DNA of 64,000 nt from Verrucomicrobiia bacterium (GCA_035765895.1 DASTWL010000072.1:1-64000); one strand, 5' to 3'. Positions 18,654 to 28,592 are shown, counted from the first letter of the stretch. Program-made: numbers and translations. The notes: generated by a model from the letters alone, not told the origin.

Positions 18654-19954
18654 ATCCGGCCGCGCCTGCCAGCGACACCCCCACGCCACCACCCGGAGAA
18701 ATCTCCGCGGTGGTGGAACATCTGTTCCGCCAGGAAGCGGGCAAGATGGTCGCCACGTTGACGCGCATTTTCGGCATCGAGCACCTCAGCCTCGCCGAAG
18801 ACGTGGTGCAGGAAGCACTTTCCCGCGCGTTGCAAACCTGGCCGTTCTATGGCATCCCGCAAAATCCCGCGGCCTGGATCATGCGGGCCTCGCGCAACCT
18901 TGCACTGGATGTGTTGCGACGTGAAAAGGTCTTTCGCGACAAGGAGCCCGAAATCACCCGGCTGACCGAACTCCACGCCAGCGCGCCCGCCGAACCGGTC
19001 TTCACCGAACAGGAAATCCGTGATGACCGGTTGCGCATGATGTTCGTGTGCTGCCATCCGCTCATCCCCGCCGAGGCGCAGGTGGCGCTCGCGTTAAAAA
19101 CGCTGTGCGGTTTCAGTCCGGCCGAAATCGCGAAGGCCTTTCTCACCAGCGAAGCCGCCATCGCCAAGCGGCTGACCCGGGCCAAACAAAAAATTCGCGA
19201 AGCGCGCATCCCGTTCGAGATTCCGGCGGGCGAAGAACTGGCGCGCCGGCTCGACGGCGTGCTGCAATCGCTTTACCTGCTCTTCAACGAGGGCTACAAG
19301 GCGTCCATGGGCAACAAGCTCGTGCGCGAGGATGTGTGTTTTGAAGCGGTTCGTCTGGCCACCCTGCTCGCCGAACATCCCGCCGGCAACCAGCCCAAGA
19401 CCCGGGCGTTGCTCGCTTTGATGCTGCTGAACGCCGCCCGCCTGGCGACGCGCGTGGACAATGAGGGCAATCTGCTCCGCCTGCAGGAACAGGACCGAAG
19501 CCGCTGGGATCAGCCGACCATCGCCCGCGGCCTGTTTCACCTCGCCCAATCCGCCGCCGGTCAGGAAATCAGCGAGTATCATTTGCAGGCGGGCATCGCC
19601 GCGTGCCATTGCGCCGCGCGGGATTACGCGGCCACGGACTGGCGGCAAATCCTGAGCCTCTACGACCGGCTCGTGGAGTTTGACGATTCACCGGTCGTCG
19701 CGTTGAACCGCGCCGTCGCGCTCGCGGAAGTGCACGGGCCGCAGGCGGGCATCGCCGCGGTCAGCGCCATTCGCAATCTGCAATCGCTTGATTCATATTA
19801 CCTGCTCCACGCCGTGCTCGGCGAATTTGAGTCGCGCCTGAACCATCCGCAGGCCGCCGCGAATCACTTCCGCCGCTCGCTGCAACTGGCGGAAATCAAG
19901 TCCGAGCAGGTCTTCCTCGCCAAACGGCTCCAGGCCTGCGAAGCCGCCGGTTGA
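18650..19954 (+). CDS. ECF42-type RNA polymerase sigma factor
   Basis: A 434-residue σ factor. σ2 (HLSLAEDVVQEALSRALQTW; NPAAWIMRASRNLALDVLR) and σ4 (TLCGFSPAEIAKAFLTSEAA) occupy the first 190 residues. A 200-residue helical extension follows, with the ECF42 motif DNEGNLLRLQEQDRSRWD and TPR-like repeats; in this group the extension is required for activity. No anti-σ factor is encoded nearby, consistent with ECF42 practice. It is coupled to the DGPF gene by a 4-base overlap and probably activates the upstream genes. Confidence 0.92.
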   Translation: MNPAAPASDTPTPPPGEISAVVEHLFRQEAGKMVATLTRIFGIEHLSLAEDVVQEALSRALQTWPFYGIPQNPAAWIMRASRNLALDVLRREKVFRDKEPEITRLTELHASAPAEPVFTEQEIRDDRLRMMFVCCHPLIPAEAQVALALKTLCGFSPAEIAKAFLTSEAAIAKRLTRAKQKIREARIPFEIPAGEELARRLDGVLQSLYLLFNEGYKASMGNKLVREDVCFEAVRLATLLAEHPAGNQPKTRALLALMLLNAARLATRVDNEGNLLRLQEQDRSRWDQPTIARGLFHLAQSAAGQEISEYHLQAGIAACHCAARDYAATDWRQILSLYDRLVEFDDSPVVALNRAVALAEVHGPQAGIAAVSAIRNLQSLDSYYLLHAVLGEFESRLNHPQAAANHFRRSLQLAEIKSEQVFLAKRLQACEAAG

Positions 19955-20015
19955 TCCGGTTCGCGTTCCCGGCTTGCGTCCCGGGGTGGGTGGGCGAAAG
20001 TTTGGCCCAGCGGGC

Positions 20016-20960
20016 ATGAAGACATTCGACAGCTTGACGGAACGGGAAATTCTCGCGCTGGCCATCTCCCTCGAAGAGGAGGACGCGCGCATCTACGAGG
20101 ATTTCGCGGACGGATTGCAGGACAACCACCCCGAGCAGGCGGCCAAATTTCGCAACCTGCGACGCGAGGAGGACGGTCATCGCCACCGGCTGCTGGAACT
20201 TTACCAGCAGCGTTTTGGTGAGCATGTGCCGTTGATCCGCCGCCAGGATGTGCGCGGCTTCGTAAACCGCCGGCCGGTCTGGCTCGTGCGCCCCCTCGGC
20301 TTGACCGCCGTGCAAAGGGCTGCCGAAGGCATGGAACTGGAGACGAAACGATTTTACGAGGCCGCGGCCGCGCGCGCCGCCGACACGGGGATCCGTCAGT
20401 TGCTCGGCGACCTCGCCGAGGAGGAACGCAACCACGCGCACACGGCGGAACAAATTGGCAAGGCGAAGCTCAGCGAAAGCGAAGAGGCCCGGCGCAAGCG
20501 GCTCTTTGTGTTGCAGGTGGTGCAGCCCGGGCTGGCGGGGTTGATGGACGGCTCGGTTTCCACGCTGGCCCCGCTCTTCGCCGCCGCCTTTGCCACGCAC
20601 AACAGTTGGGCCACCTTTCTCGTCGGGCTCGCCGCCAGCGTGGGCGCCGGCATCAGCATGGGATTTGCCGAGGCGTTGTCGGATGACGGCAGCCTCACGG
20701 GGCGCGGCCACCCGTGGGTGCGCGGACTGGTGTGCGGTTTGATGACGACGGCGGGCGGCATCGGCCACACGCTGCCGTATTTGATTCCGCACGTGCGAAC
20801 CGCCACCACGGTCGCCGTCTGCGTGGTGCTCGTGGAGCTGTTCCTCATCTCGTGGATCCGCCACCGGTTCATGGACACGCCGTGGTCGGCGGCACTGTTC
20901 CAGGTGGCGCTGGGCGGCGCCCTGGTCTTCCTCGCCGGCATTCTGATCGGCATTTCCTGA
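20016..20960 (+). CDS. mbfA: Membrane-bound ferritin/VIT-type iron exporter (MbfA-like)
   Basis: A 314-residue fusion. Residues 1-150 form a ferritin/rubrerythrin-like domain with di-iron ligands in AISLEEEDARIYEDF, REEDGHRHRL and EEERNHAH. The C-terminal half is a VIT1/CCC1-like membrane domain (GLMDGSVSTLAPLFAAAFAT and further helices). In α-proteobacteria MbfA exports iron and protects against peroxide. The start is the ATG at 20016. The neighbours (OsmC, redox enzymes) suit an oxidative-stress context. Confidence 0.88.
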   Translation: MKTFDSLTEREILALAISLEEEDARIYEDFADGLQDNHPEQAAKFRNLRREEDGHRHRLLELYQQRFGEHVPLIRRQDVRGFVNRRPVWLVRPLGLTAVQRAAEGMELETKRFYEAAAARAADTGIRQLLGDLAEEERNHAHTAEQIGKAKLSESEEARRKRLFVLQVVQPGLAGLMDGSVSTLAPLFAAAFATHNSWATFLVGLAASVGAGISMGFAEALSDDGSLTGRGHPWVRGLVCGLMTTAGGIGHTLPYLIPHVRTATTVAVCVVLVELFLISWIRHRFMDTPWSAALFQVALGGALVFLAGILIGIS

Positions 20961-20997
20961 GTGGCGCCGCGGCGCGCCGCACGTTAAGAAGATACGC

Positions 20998-21897
20998 ATG
21001 AACGAGAAAATTGGTTTTGTCGGGGTCGGCCGCATGGGCGCCAACATGGCCCGGCGGTTGCACGACCGTGGCCACGCCGTGACGGCCGTTTATGATCTCA
21101 ACCGGGAGGCCGCCCAGGCGCTGGCCGGCGAAATCGGCGCCGCCGCTTGCGGGCAACTGGCGGACGTGACGGCGCGGGCGGACTGCATCATCACCGTTGT
21201 CAGTGACGACGCGGCGATGCGGCGGATTTTTTCCGAAACGGAGGCCGACAGCCTGCTGCGCAACGCACAGGACAAATTGTTCATCAACTGCGCAACTCTT
21301 TCGCCAGCGGTGCACGTTGAAGTCGAACAGGCGGCACGCCGCGCGGGCGCCGACAGCCTCGAAGCGTGCATGGCGTCGAGCATTCCGCAGGCGCGGCAAG
21401 GCACGTTGTATCTCATGTGCGCCGGGAGCGAAGCCGCCTTTCGCCGGGCGACGCCGGTGTTGCAGGAGCTCAGCGCATCCATGCGTTTTGTGGGCGGTGC
21501 CGGCCAGGCGGCGCAGGTGAAGGCGCTCGTGAACATGGTGATGAACATCAACACCGCCGGTCTGGCAGAGGGCCTCGCGCTCGGCGATGCGTTGGGACTC
21601 GACCTGACCCTGCTGCGCGAAGTGCTGTCGCAAACCGGAGCCGCATCGCGCGTGCTGGAGACCGACGGGGCGGACATGCAGCAGCGTGAGCATTCGGTGT
21701 TTTTCTCCGCCGCCCACGCGGCCAAGGACAGCGGGATCGCCCTCCAGCTCGGCGAGCAATGCGGCCTGCGCCTGCCGCTGGCGCGCGCCACCAAGGAGCA
21801 ATACGACCGCATGGTCGCCGCTGGTCTTGGGGGCCTCGACAAATCCGGCATTGCCGAACTAACCTTCAAAGGCCGTCACGCCGGCCCACAGTCATGA
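20998..21897 (+). CDS. β-Hydroxyacid dehydrogenase-family oxidoreductase
   Basis: A 299-residue NAD(P)-dependent enzyme of the 6-phosphogluconate/3-hydroxyisobutyrate dehydrogenase family. The dinucleotide motif is VGVGRMGANMARRLHDRGH. The all-helical C-domain contains GGAGQAAQVKALVNMVMNIN with the catalytic Lys. The substrate is probably a β-hydroxyacid or aldehyde, but GARD-like or glyoxylate-reductase roles cannot be separated. Its stop overlaps the next start (ATGA). Confidence 0.85.
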   Translation: MNEKIGFVGVGRMGANMARRLHDRGHAVTAVYDLNREAAQALAGEIGAAACGQLADVTARADCIITVVSDDAAMRRIFSETEADSLLRNAQDKLFINCATLSPAVHVEVEQAARRAGADSLEACMASSIPQARQGTLYLMCAGSEAAFRRATPVLQELSASMRFVGGAGQAAQVKALVNMVMNINTAGLAEGLALGDALGLDLTLLREVLSQTGAASRVLETDGADMQQREHSVFFSAAHAAKDSGIALQLGEQCGLRLPLARATKEQYDRMVAAGLGGLDKSGIAELTFKGRHAGPQS

Positions 21898-22304
21898 ACC
21901 CCCTACCCACCGTGAAATATCCCATCCCGGATTACCGGACACTGATTGTCCGCGGGTGGCGGCGCAAATGCCCGCAATGCGGCCAGGGACCGATTTACCG
22001 ACGCTGGCTGAACTTCCACGAACGCTGCCCCGTATGCGGACTGCTCTATCTCCCAAACCAGGGCGATTTGTTCGGGCCGCTCGTGTTCCTCGACCGGGCG
22101 CTGTTTCTCATTCCGTTCATCGTGCTTTTTTACTTCCGCGTCTGGCATCCGCCGCTGGCGGTTTATCTGGTGTGCGGCGGGGCGATGATTTTTGGGCTGA
22201 TTTACACGCTCCCGCACCGCAACGGTGTCAGCCTTGCGTTCGATTACCTGATGCGTCGTCGCGGCGGCGACTTGATGGATCCGAACGAGCCGGACGCAAA
22301 ATAG
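21894..22304 (+). CDS. DUF983 zinc-ribbon membrane protein
   Basis: A 136-residue protein: VRGWRRKCPQCGQGPIYRRW and ERCPVCG form a CxxC/CxxC zinc ribbon, followed by two transmembrane helices (FLIPFIVLFYFRVWHPPLAV, CGGAMIFGLIYTL). DUF983 proteins often sit near cytochrome oxidase genes, but none is present here. It overlaps the preceding dehydrogenase by 4 bases. Confidence 0.82.
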   Translation: MNPLPTVKYPIPDYRTLIVRGWRRKCPQCGQGPIYRRWLNFHERCPVCGLLYLPNQGDLFGPLVFLDRALFLIPFIVLFYFRVWHPPLAVYLVCGGAMIFGLIYTLPHRNGVSLAFDYLMRRRGGDLMDPNEPDAK

Positions 22305-22390
22305 GACGAATTCGCCGCCCGGCGCGGCCGCAAAAAAACTGTTCGCGGGCGGGTTGCGCGACGGCGCTTTGTAGTTCACCTTGCGCGCCT

Positions 22391-23407
22391 ATGGAGCCAA
22401 CCTTCAAAGCTTACGCCGCCCTCAACAAGGGCGAACCACTGCGCCCCTTCGAATTCAACGCGGGCGAACTCGGCGCCGAACAGGTCGAAGTCGCCGTCGA
22501 ATATTGCGGCATCTGCCACTCGGACCTTTCCATGCTCGACAATGAGTGGGGCATGGCAAAATTCCCGTTTGTGCCCGGCCACGAAATCATCGGCAAAGTC
22601 GTGGCCGTGGGCCCGCACGCGAAGAACCTGCGCGTCGGCCAGCGCGTGGGCATTGGCTGGATGTCCGGCAGTTGCATGGCGTGCAAGCAGTGCCTTTCCG
22701 GCGACCACAATCTTTGCGCGCACGGCGAAGGCACGATCGTGCAGCGCCACGGCGGCTTTGCCGACCGGGTCCGCGCGCATTGGGCGTGGACGATTCCCCT
22801 GCCCGATTCGCTCGACCCGGCCCGGACCGGGCCACTGTTCTGCGGCGGCATCACAGTGTTCAACCCGATTTTGCAGGCGGGCGTCAAACCCACCGACCGC
22901 GTGGGGGTGATTGGCATCGGCGGGCTGGGCCACATGGCGCTTTCGTTCCTCGCCAAATGGGGCTGCGAAGTGCACGCCTTCACGTCCAGCGCGGCCAAAC
23001 ACGAGGAGGCCAAACGCCTCGGCGCGCATCACGTGGTGAATTCCCGCGACAGTGCCCAGATGAAAAAACTCGCGGGCGCCCTCGACTTCGTGCTGGTCAC
23101 GGTCAATGTGCCGCTGGATTGGGACGCCATCATCCAGACCCTCGCGCCACGCGGACGATTGCACTTCGTGGGCGCGGTGCTGGAGCCGGTGCCCGTGGCG
23201 GCATTTTCGCTCATCACGGCGCAGCGGGCCATTTCCGGGTCGCCGACCGGCAGCCCGGCCGCCGTCGCGGCGATGCTCGACTTCTGCGCGCGGCACAACA
23301 TCGCCCCCATCACGGAAACCTTCCCGATGTCGCAGGTGAATGCCGCGCTGGACCACGTGCGCGCCGGCAAGGCCCGCTATCGCGTCGTCCTCCAGAACGA
23401 TTTCTGA
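22391..23407 (+). CDS. Zinc-dependent NADPH alcohol/aldehyde dehydrogenase (CAD/YahK-like)
   Basis: A 338-residue MDR enzyme. Catalytic zinc ligands lie in EYCGICHSDLS and PGHEIIG. The structural zinc is held by four Cys in CMACKQCLSGDHNLC. The cofactor motif is GIGGLGHMALSFLAKWG. It most resembles cinnamyl-alcohol-dehydrogenase-type aldehyde reductases. It is followed after 19 bases by an Old Yellow Enzyme, and the pair probably clears reactive carbonyls. Confidence 0.88.
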   Translation: MEPTFKAYAALNKGEPLRPFEFNAGELGAEQVEVAVEYCGICHSDLSMLDNEWGMAKFPFVPGHEIIGKVVAVGPHAKNLRVGQRVGIGWMSGSCMACKQCLSGDHNLCAHGEGTIVQRHGGFADRVRAHWAWTIPLPDSLDPARTGPLFCGGITVFNPILQAGVKPTDRVGVIGIGGLGHMALSFLAKWGCEVHAFTSSAAKHEEAKRLGAHHVVNSRDSAQMKKLAGALDFVLVTVNVPLDWDAIIQTLAPRGRLHFVGAVLEPVPVAAFSLITAQRAISGSPTGSPAAVAAMLDFCARHNIAPITETFPMSQVNAALDHVRAGKARYRVVLQNDF

Positions 23408-23426
23408 TCCACCCCGTCATTGTTTC

Positions 23427-24521
23427 ATGAGCCAGGAAAACCTTTCCGCGCCGCACCTGTTTGCCCCGTTTACCCTGCGCGGGGTCACGCTCCGCAATCG
23501 CGTTGGCATGTCGCCGATGTGCCAATACTCGGCCACTGACGGATACGCCAACGACTGGCATTTCGTTCACCTTGGCACGCGGGCCGTGGGCGGCGCGGGG
23601 CTGATCCTCGTGGAAGCGACGGCGGTGGCGCCGGAAGGCCGCATCACGCCGGGCTGTCTCGGCTTGTGGGACGATGCCCACATCGCGCCACTCGCCCGCA
23701 TCGCCGGCTTCCTCAAACAGCACGGCGCCGTGCCTGGCATCCAAATCGGTCACGCGGGCCGGAAGGCCTCGGCGGCCCTGCCATGGCGCGGCGGCGCGCA
23801 CTTGTCCGAAGCCGAAGGCGGCTGGCCCACGATCGCGCCGAGCGCGATTCCCTTTGGCGCTGATCTGCCCAAAGTCCCCCGCGCCATGACCGCAGCAGAC
23901 ATCGTCCGGGTGAAAAACGACTTTGTGGCCACGGCCCGGCGCGCGTTGGCGGCCGGATTCGAGTGGCTGGAGTTGCATGCCGCGCACGGCTATCTCTTGA
24001 ACGAATTCCTCTCGCCGCTCACGAACCAGCGCACCGATCAATATGGCGGCAGCCTCGAAAACCGCATGCGACTCCTGGTTGAAATCGCCCAGGCCGTGCG
24101 CCAAGCCTGGCCGGACAATCTGCCGCTCGCGGCGCGCATTTCGGCCGTTGATTGGGTGCCCGGCGGATGGCAGATCGAGGACAGCATCGCGCTGGCGAAA
24201 CAACTCAAGGCGGCGGGCGTGGATTTGATTGATTGCAGTTCGGGCGGACTGGTGCCGGACGCAAAGATCAAGGTGGAGCCCGGCTATCAGGTGCCGTTTG
24301 CCGAAAGCGTCCGGCGCGGCGCGGCCATTGCGACCGCCGCCGTCGGTTTCATTACCGAGCCACAACAAGCGGACACCATCATCCGGCAAGGCCAGGCGGA
24401 CCTGGTGCTGCTTGCCCGCGAAATGCTCCGCAACCCCTACTGGCCCATCCAGGCCGCACGCACCCTGGGCCAGAAACCGGCGCTGGCCACGCCCGTGCAA
24501 TATGGTCGCGCGCTCAATTGA
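23427..24521 (+). CDS. Old Yellow Enzyme, NamA/YqjM class
   Basis: A 364-residue FMN-dependent ene-reductase (TIM barrel). Class markers: NRVGMSPMCQYSA with the Cys that tunes FMN, QIGHAGRKAS, and LHAAHGYLLNEFLSPLTNQR then TDQYGGS. It reduces activated C=C bonds with NAD(P)H, probably as part of electrophile defence alongside the dehydrogenase upstream and OsmC downstream. Confidence 0.9.
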   Translation: MSQENLSAPHLFAPFTLRGVTLRNRVGMSPMCQYSATDGYANDWHFVHLGTRAVGGAGLILVEATAVAPEGRITPGCLGLWDDAHIAPLARIAGFLKQHGAVPGIQIGHAGRKASAALPWRGGAHLSEAEGGWPTIAPSAIPFGADLPKVPRAMTAADIVRVKNDFVATARRALAAGFEWLELHAAHGYLLNEFLSPLTNQRTDQYGGSLENRMRLLVEIAQAVRQAWPDNLPLAARISAVDWVPGGWQIEDSIALAKQLKAAGVDLIDCSSGGLVPDAKIKVEPGYQVPFAESVRRGAAIATAAVGFITEPQQADTIIRQGQADLVLLAREMLRNPYWPIQAARTLGQKPALATPVQYGRALN

Positions 24522-24563
24522 CCGGCAGTTACAGAACAACCCGCAACCCAGAAAGGACCAGAC

Positions 24564-24989
24564 ATGAAACGCAAGGCATCCGCCGTTTGGAACGGCAGTT
24601 TGAAGGACGGCAAAGGCGCCATCTCAACGGAAAGTGGCGCGCTCAAGGCATTGCAATACTCGTTCGGCACCCGGTTTGAGAACGGCGTGGGCACGAATCC
24701 CGAGGAACTTATCGGCGCCGCGCACGCCGGCTGTTTCGCGATGGCCTTCTCGGCCGAACTGGGCAAGGCCGGGCTGACACCAGCCTCCATTCAGGCCACG
24801 GCCACGGTGACGCTGGACAAAACGGACGCCGGCTGGACGGTTACCGCCTCGCATCTCGACGTGGCGGCCCGGGTTCCCGGCGCCGACGCGAACCAGGTGC
24901 TGGCCATCGCCAACACGGCCAAGGCCGGCTGCCCCATTTCGCGCCTGCTCAAGGCCGAGGTGACCCTGACGGCCAGGGTGGAATCATAA
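24564..24989 (+). CDS. osmC: OsmC-type peroxiredoxin
   Basis: A 141-residue thiol peroxidase with both catalytic cysteines visible (GAAHAGCFAMAFSAEL and NTAKAGCPISRLLK). AGAAAGGACC upstream gives a good ribosome site. It reduces organic hydroperoxides using lipoylated or thiol donors. A GC-rich hairpin with T5 follows the stop, so it likely ends this transcription unit. Confidence 0.92.
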   Translation: MKRKASAVWNGSLKDGKGAISTESGALKALQYSFGTRFENGVGTNPEELIGAAHAGCFAMAFSAELGKAGLTPASIQATATVTLDKTDAGWTVTASHLDVAARVPGADANQVLAIANTAKAGCPISRLLKAEVTLTARVES

Positions 24990-25001
24990 TCCTCTTCAAT
25001 T

Positions 25002-25048
25002 GCCCCCCGGGGACCGGGCGGACCGGGCCCCGCGGGGCGGCGCTTTTT
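25002..25048 (+). terminator. Probable intrinsic terminator after osmC
   Basis: GCCCCCCGGGG (25002-25012) pairs with CCCCGCGGGGC (25028-25038) with a single mismatch, and GGCGC then TTTTT follows at 25044-25048. It lies 13 bases after the osmC stop. The few bases between stem and T-run make it slightly atypical. Confidence 0.5.
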
Positions 25049-25091
25049 GGTGGCCAGCGGCCGGGCGGCGGGTGATGATGCGCCGCCACCG

Positions 25092-28000
25092 ATGAATGGG
25101 CGAACGCAAGACGGCACGCATGCAGGACGCCGGAACGTGCTGCCAGCCACGGCTCCCAAATTCCGCGCCATCCAGATTCTCCTCAGCATTGTGGGGCTGC
25201 TGATCGGCCTGCCCGCCACGCTGCCCGCGCAGCCGGTCACCAACGCGGTCCTGCGCGTGGTAATGGACGACAATTACCCGCCCTATGTTTTTCGCAACGC
25301 CCAGGGAAAGCTCGAAGGCATCCTCATTGATGAATGGAAACTCTGGGAAAAGAAGACCGGCAGCCGGGCGGAACTGCACGGCATGGACTGGGGCTCGGCC
25401 CTGCAACGCATGCGCGCCGGAGATTTTGACGTCATCGACACCATTTTCCAGACCGAGGATCGTTCCGCCCTCTACGAGTTTTCCAAACCCTACGCGCGGA
25501 TCGAGGTCCCCATCTTCTTTCGCAAGGATCTTTCGGGCATTACCGACATCGACTCACTGCACGGCTTTCCCGTTGCGGTGAAGCGGGGCGACGCCGCGGC
25601 CGACCTGCTGCAAACCCACGGCATCAACACCCTGCTGCTGTTCACCAACTACGAGGACCTCGTCACCGCCGCGGCTTCCGGCAAGGTCAACGTGTTCGTC
25701 GTGGACCTGCCGCCGGCGAATTATTACCTGCACAAGCGGGGCATCGCGGGCGAGTTCCGCCATTCCGCGCCCATCAACGTGGGCGCGTTTCATCGCGCCG
25801 TGCTCAAGGGCGACCACGCCACGCTGCAATTGGTCGAGGACGGTTTCCGCCGCATCAGCGCGGCCGAGCACCAGCAGATTCAGGACAAGTGGATGGGCAC
25901 CTCCCTTGAGAACACGCCCATTCTCCGGCATGCGCTTTACGGCATTGGCGCGGCCGGGGTGTTGATCATCGTGCTGGTCATCTGGAGCTGGACGCTGCGG
26001 TTGGAAATTCGCCGGCGCACCGCGGCGCTCGCCGCCAGCGAAGAAACGCTGCGCCTCGCGGTGACCGGCGGCCACGTCGGGATTTGGGAATGGAACACCC
26101 GCACCGACGTGCTGTTCTGGAACGACGAGCTGAAGCAAATCTTCGGGCTGCCCGAATCCACCAGCGACCTGACGTTGCTGCAATTCGTGAAGGCCATTCA
26201 CCCGGAGGACCGCGCCTGGGTTGAAGAATCCTTTCGCCAGGCGCTCGCGGAACGGACCGGCTTCGACCTCGAATTCCGCATCACCCGCCCCGATGGCCGC
26301 ATCCGCTGGCTCGGCTCGCGCGGCCATGGCGACTACGACGCCAAGGACAATCCCACGCGCATGATGGGCGTCGCCCTGGACGTCACGGAACGGAAGCAAA
26401 ACGAGGCGCTCGTCGCCGGACAAAGGAAGGCGCTGGAAATGATCGCCACGGGCGCGCCCTTGCCGGAAATCCTCGAGCATCTCCTCAACGTGCTCGAAGC
26501 CCAGTCCCCCGAGATGGTGTGCTCCATTCTCCTGTTCGATGCGGATCAGGGCCGTCTGCGGCACGGTGCCGCGCCGCGGCTGCCCCGCGAATTCGTGGCG
26601 GCGGTGGACGGCATGTGCGTCGGGCCGGAGGTCGGTTCGTGCGGCACCGCCGTGTTCGAGCGAACACCGGTGCTGGCGGAAAACATTGCCACTGACCCGC
26701 GTTGGACGCATTTCCGCGAACTGGCGCTGGCCCACGGGCTGCACGCGTGCTGGTCCACGCCGATTTTCGACGCCCAGAACCAGGTGCTGGGCACCTTCGC
26801 CGTTTATTTCCGCGAACCCGGCCGGCCGACGGACAAGCACCGGCGCCTGATGGAGGCCGCCACGCACACCGCCGCCATCGGGATTGTGCATCATCGCAAC
26901 CGCCAGGCCCTGCTGACCCTGAATGAGCGTTACGCCCGGCAGGAGGCGGCACTGAGCACGCTGACACGCAACCACGCGCTGCAGGCCGGCAATTTCAACA
27001 CCATCCTGCAACAACTCACGGAGATTGTTGCCCGGACACTGGACGTGGAACGCGTGAGCGTGTGGCGTTACACTACGAACAAGGCGGCAATCGTTTGCGC
27101 GGAACTGTTCGAGCGCGCCGCCCGGCGTCATTCCAGCGGCACCGAGCTCGCTGCCGCGTTGAATCCGCCGTATTTCCGGGCGCTGGCCGACTCGGATGTC
27201 ATTGCCGCCCACGACGCCGCGCACGACCCGCGCACGGAACAGTTCACCGCCGCCTACCTCCAGCCGCTCGGCATCACGTCCATGCTGGACACGCCCCTGC
27301 ACCTGCGCGGCGACACGGCGGGCGTGCTGTGCTGCGAACACATCGGCCCCGTGCGCCAGTGGACACCGGACGAACAAACGTTCGCCGTGGCGGTGGCCAA
27401 CCTGGTTTCCATGCTGCTCGGCCAGCTCGAGGAGCAGCGGCTTGAGGAACAACTGCGCCACTCGCAAAAAATGGAGGCCATCGGCCAGCTCGCCGGCGGC
27501 GTGGCGCATGATTTCAACAACATTCTCACGTCGATGATGATGCAGGCGGACCTCGCGGCCCTGCACGAAGATCTGCCCGCGGAAACGCGCGATGCGCTCG
27601 CCGACATCCGCACCGCAGCCGACCGCGCCGCCGCACTGACCCGGCAACTGCTCATGTTCAGCCGCCGCCAGGTGATGCAGCCGCGGCCCGTGGACGTGGA
27701 CGAAATCGTCACGCACCTCGTCAAAATGTTGCAGCGCATCCTGGGCGAGGATATCCGCATCGAGCTCAACCTCCACGCCTCGCCGGCGTTGACGCAGGCC
27801 GACGCGGGCATGCTCGATCAGGTGCTCATGAATCTGGCGGTGAATGCGCGGGACGCGATGCCGGACGGCGGACGGCTCACCATCGAAACGTCGCTCCGCC
27901 AGGTCGTGGCCGGCACCGCCGGCGAATTCCCCGACGTGGCGACCGGAGCCTATCTCTGCCTTGCCGTGCAGGACACGGGTTGCGGCATTCCGCCCGAGAA

Positions 28001-28592
28001 TTTGTCGCGCGTCTTCGAGCCGTTCTTCACCACCAAGGCGCCGGGCAAGGGAACGGGCCTCGGACTCGCCACCGTGTTTGGCATCGTCAAACAGCACGGC
28101 GGCGCGGTGCGCGTGCAAAGCGAACCGGGCCAGGGCGCGCGGTTCGAAATCCTGCTGCCGCAACTGACCACGTCCCGCGAAACCGGTCTCGACCCGGCGA
28201 AGCCCGCACCCACGCAAGGCGGCCGTGAAACCATCCTGCTCGTGGAAGACGAGCCCGCCGTGCAACGCCTGACGCAGGCGGTGCTCGAGCGTCACGGCTA
28301 CCGCGTGCACGCGGCGGCCGATGGACCGACGGCACTGGGGCTTTGGCGGGAACATCGGGAACACATTGACCTGCTGTTGACCGACCTCGTGATGCCCGGC
28401 GGACTGGGCGGTCATGACCTGGCCGTCCAGCTCTGCCGTGAGCAGCCCGCGCTGAAGGTCGTCTTCACCTCCGGTTACAGTGCCGAACTGGCCGGCCAGG
28501 AACTGGTCATGACGCCGGGCTGCCAGTTTCTGCCCAAGCCCAGCACACCGCAGCAAATTCTCGAAATCGTCCGGCGAACCATGGACGCCTGA
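25092..28592 (+). CDS. Hybrid sensor kinase: SBP_bac_3, PAS, two GAF, HK, receiver
   Basis: A 1166-residue membrane sensor. After an export segment comes a periplasmic amino-acid-binding-type domain at about 40-270 (VLRVVMDDNYPPYVFRNAQG). Next are a transmembrane helix (GIGAAGVLIIVLVIWSWTL), PAS (VGIWEWNTRTDVLFWNDELK), GAF (residues 460-600) and a second GAF (640-785). HisKA has H near 806 (GGVAHDFNNIL), and HATPase_c has NLAVNARDAMPDGG and GTGLGLATV. The C-terminal receiver has its phospho-Asp in LLLTDLVMPGG near 1096. No cognate output gene is adjacent. The start is the first ATG; an upstream TTG is possible. Confidence 0.9.
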   Translation: MNGRTQDGTHAGRRNVLPATAPKFRAIQILLSIVGLLIGLPATLPAQPVTNAVLRVVMDDNYPPYVFRNAQGKLEGILIDEWKLWEKKTGSRAELHGMDWGSALQRMRAGDFDVIDTIFQTEDRSALYEFSKPYARIEVPIFFRKDLSGITDIDSLHGFPVAVKRGDAAADLLQTHGINTLLLFTNYEDLVTAAASGKVNVFVVDLPPANYYLHKRGIAGEFRHSAPINVGAFHRAVLKGDHATLQLVEDGFRRISAAEHQQIQDKWMGTSLENTPILRHALYGIGAAGVLIIVLVIWSWTLRLEIRRRTAALAASEETLRLAVTGGHVGIWEWNTRTDVLFWNDELKQIFGLPESTSDLTLLQFVKAIHPEDRAWVEESFRQALAERTGFDLEFRITRPDGRIRWLGSRGHGDYDAKDNPTRMMGVALDVTERKQNEALVAGQRKALEMIATGAPLPEILEHLLNVLEAQSPEMVCSILLFDADQGRLRHGAAPRLPREFVAAVDGMCVGPEVGSCGTAVFERTPVLAENIATDPRWTHFRELALAHGLHACWSTPIFDAQNQVLGTFAVYFREPGRPTDKHRRLMEAATHTAAIGIVHHRNRQALLTLNERYARQEAALSTLTRNHALQAGNFNTILQQLTEIVARTLDVERVSVWRYTTNKAAIVCAELFERAARRHSSGTELAAALNPPYFRALADSDVIAAHDAAHDPRTEQFTAAYLQPLGITSMLDTPLHLRGDTAGVLCCEHIGPVRQWTPDEQTFAVAVANLVSMLLGQLEEQRLEEQLRHSQKMEAIGQLAGGVAHDFNNILTSMMMQADLAALHEDLPAETRDALADIRTAADRAAALTRQLLMFSRRQVMQPRPVDVDEIVTHLVKMLQRILGEDIRIELNLHASPALTQADAGMLDQVLMNLAVNARDAMPDGGRLTIETSLRQVVAGTAGEFPDVATGAYLCLAVQDTGCGIPPENLSRVFEPFFTTKAPGKGTGLGLATVFGIVKQHGGAVRVQSEPGQGARFEILLPQLTTSRETGLDPAKPAPTQGGRETILLVEDEPAVQRLTQAVLERHGYRVHAAADGPTALGLWREHREHIDLLLTDLVMPGGLGGHDLAVQLCREQPALKVVFTSGYSAELAGQELVMTPGCQFLPKPSTPQQILEIVRRTMDA

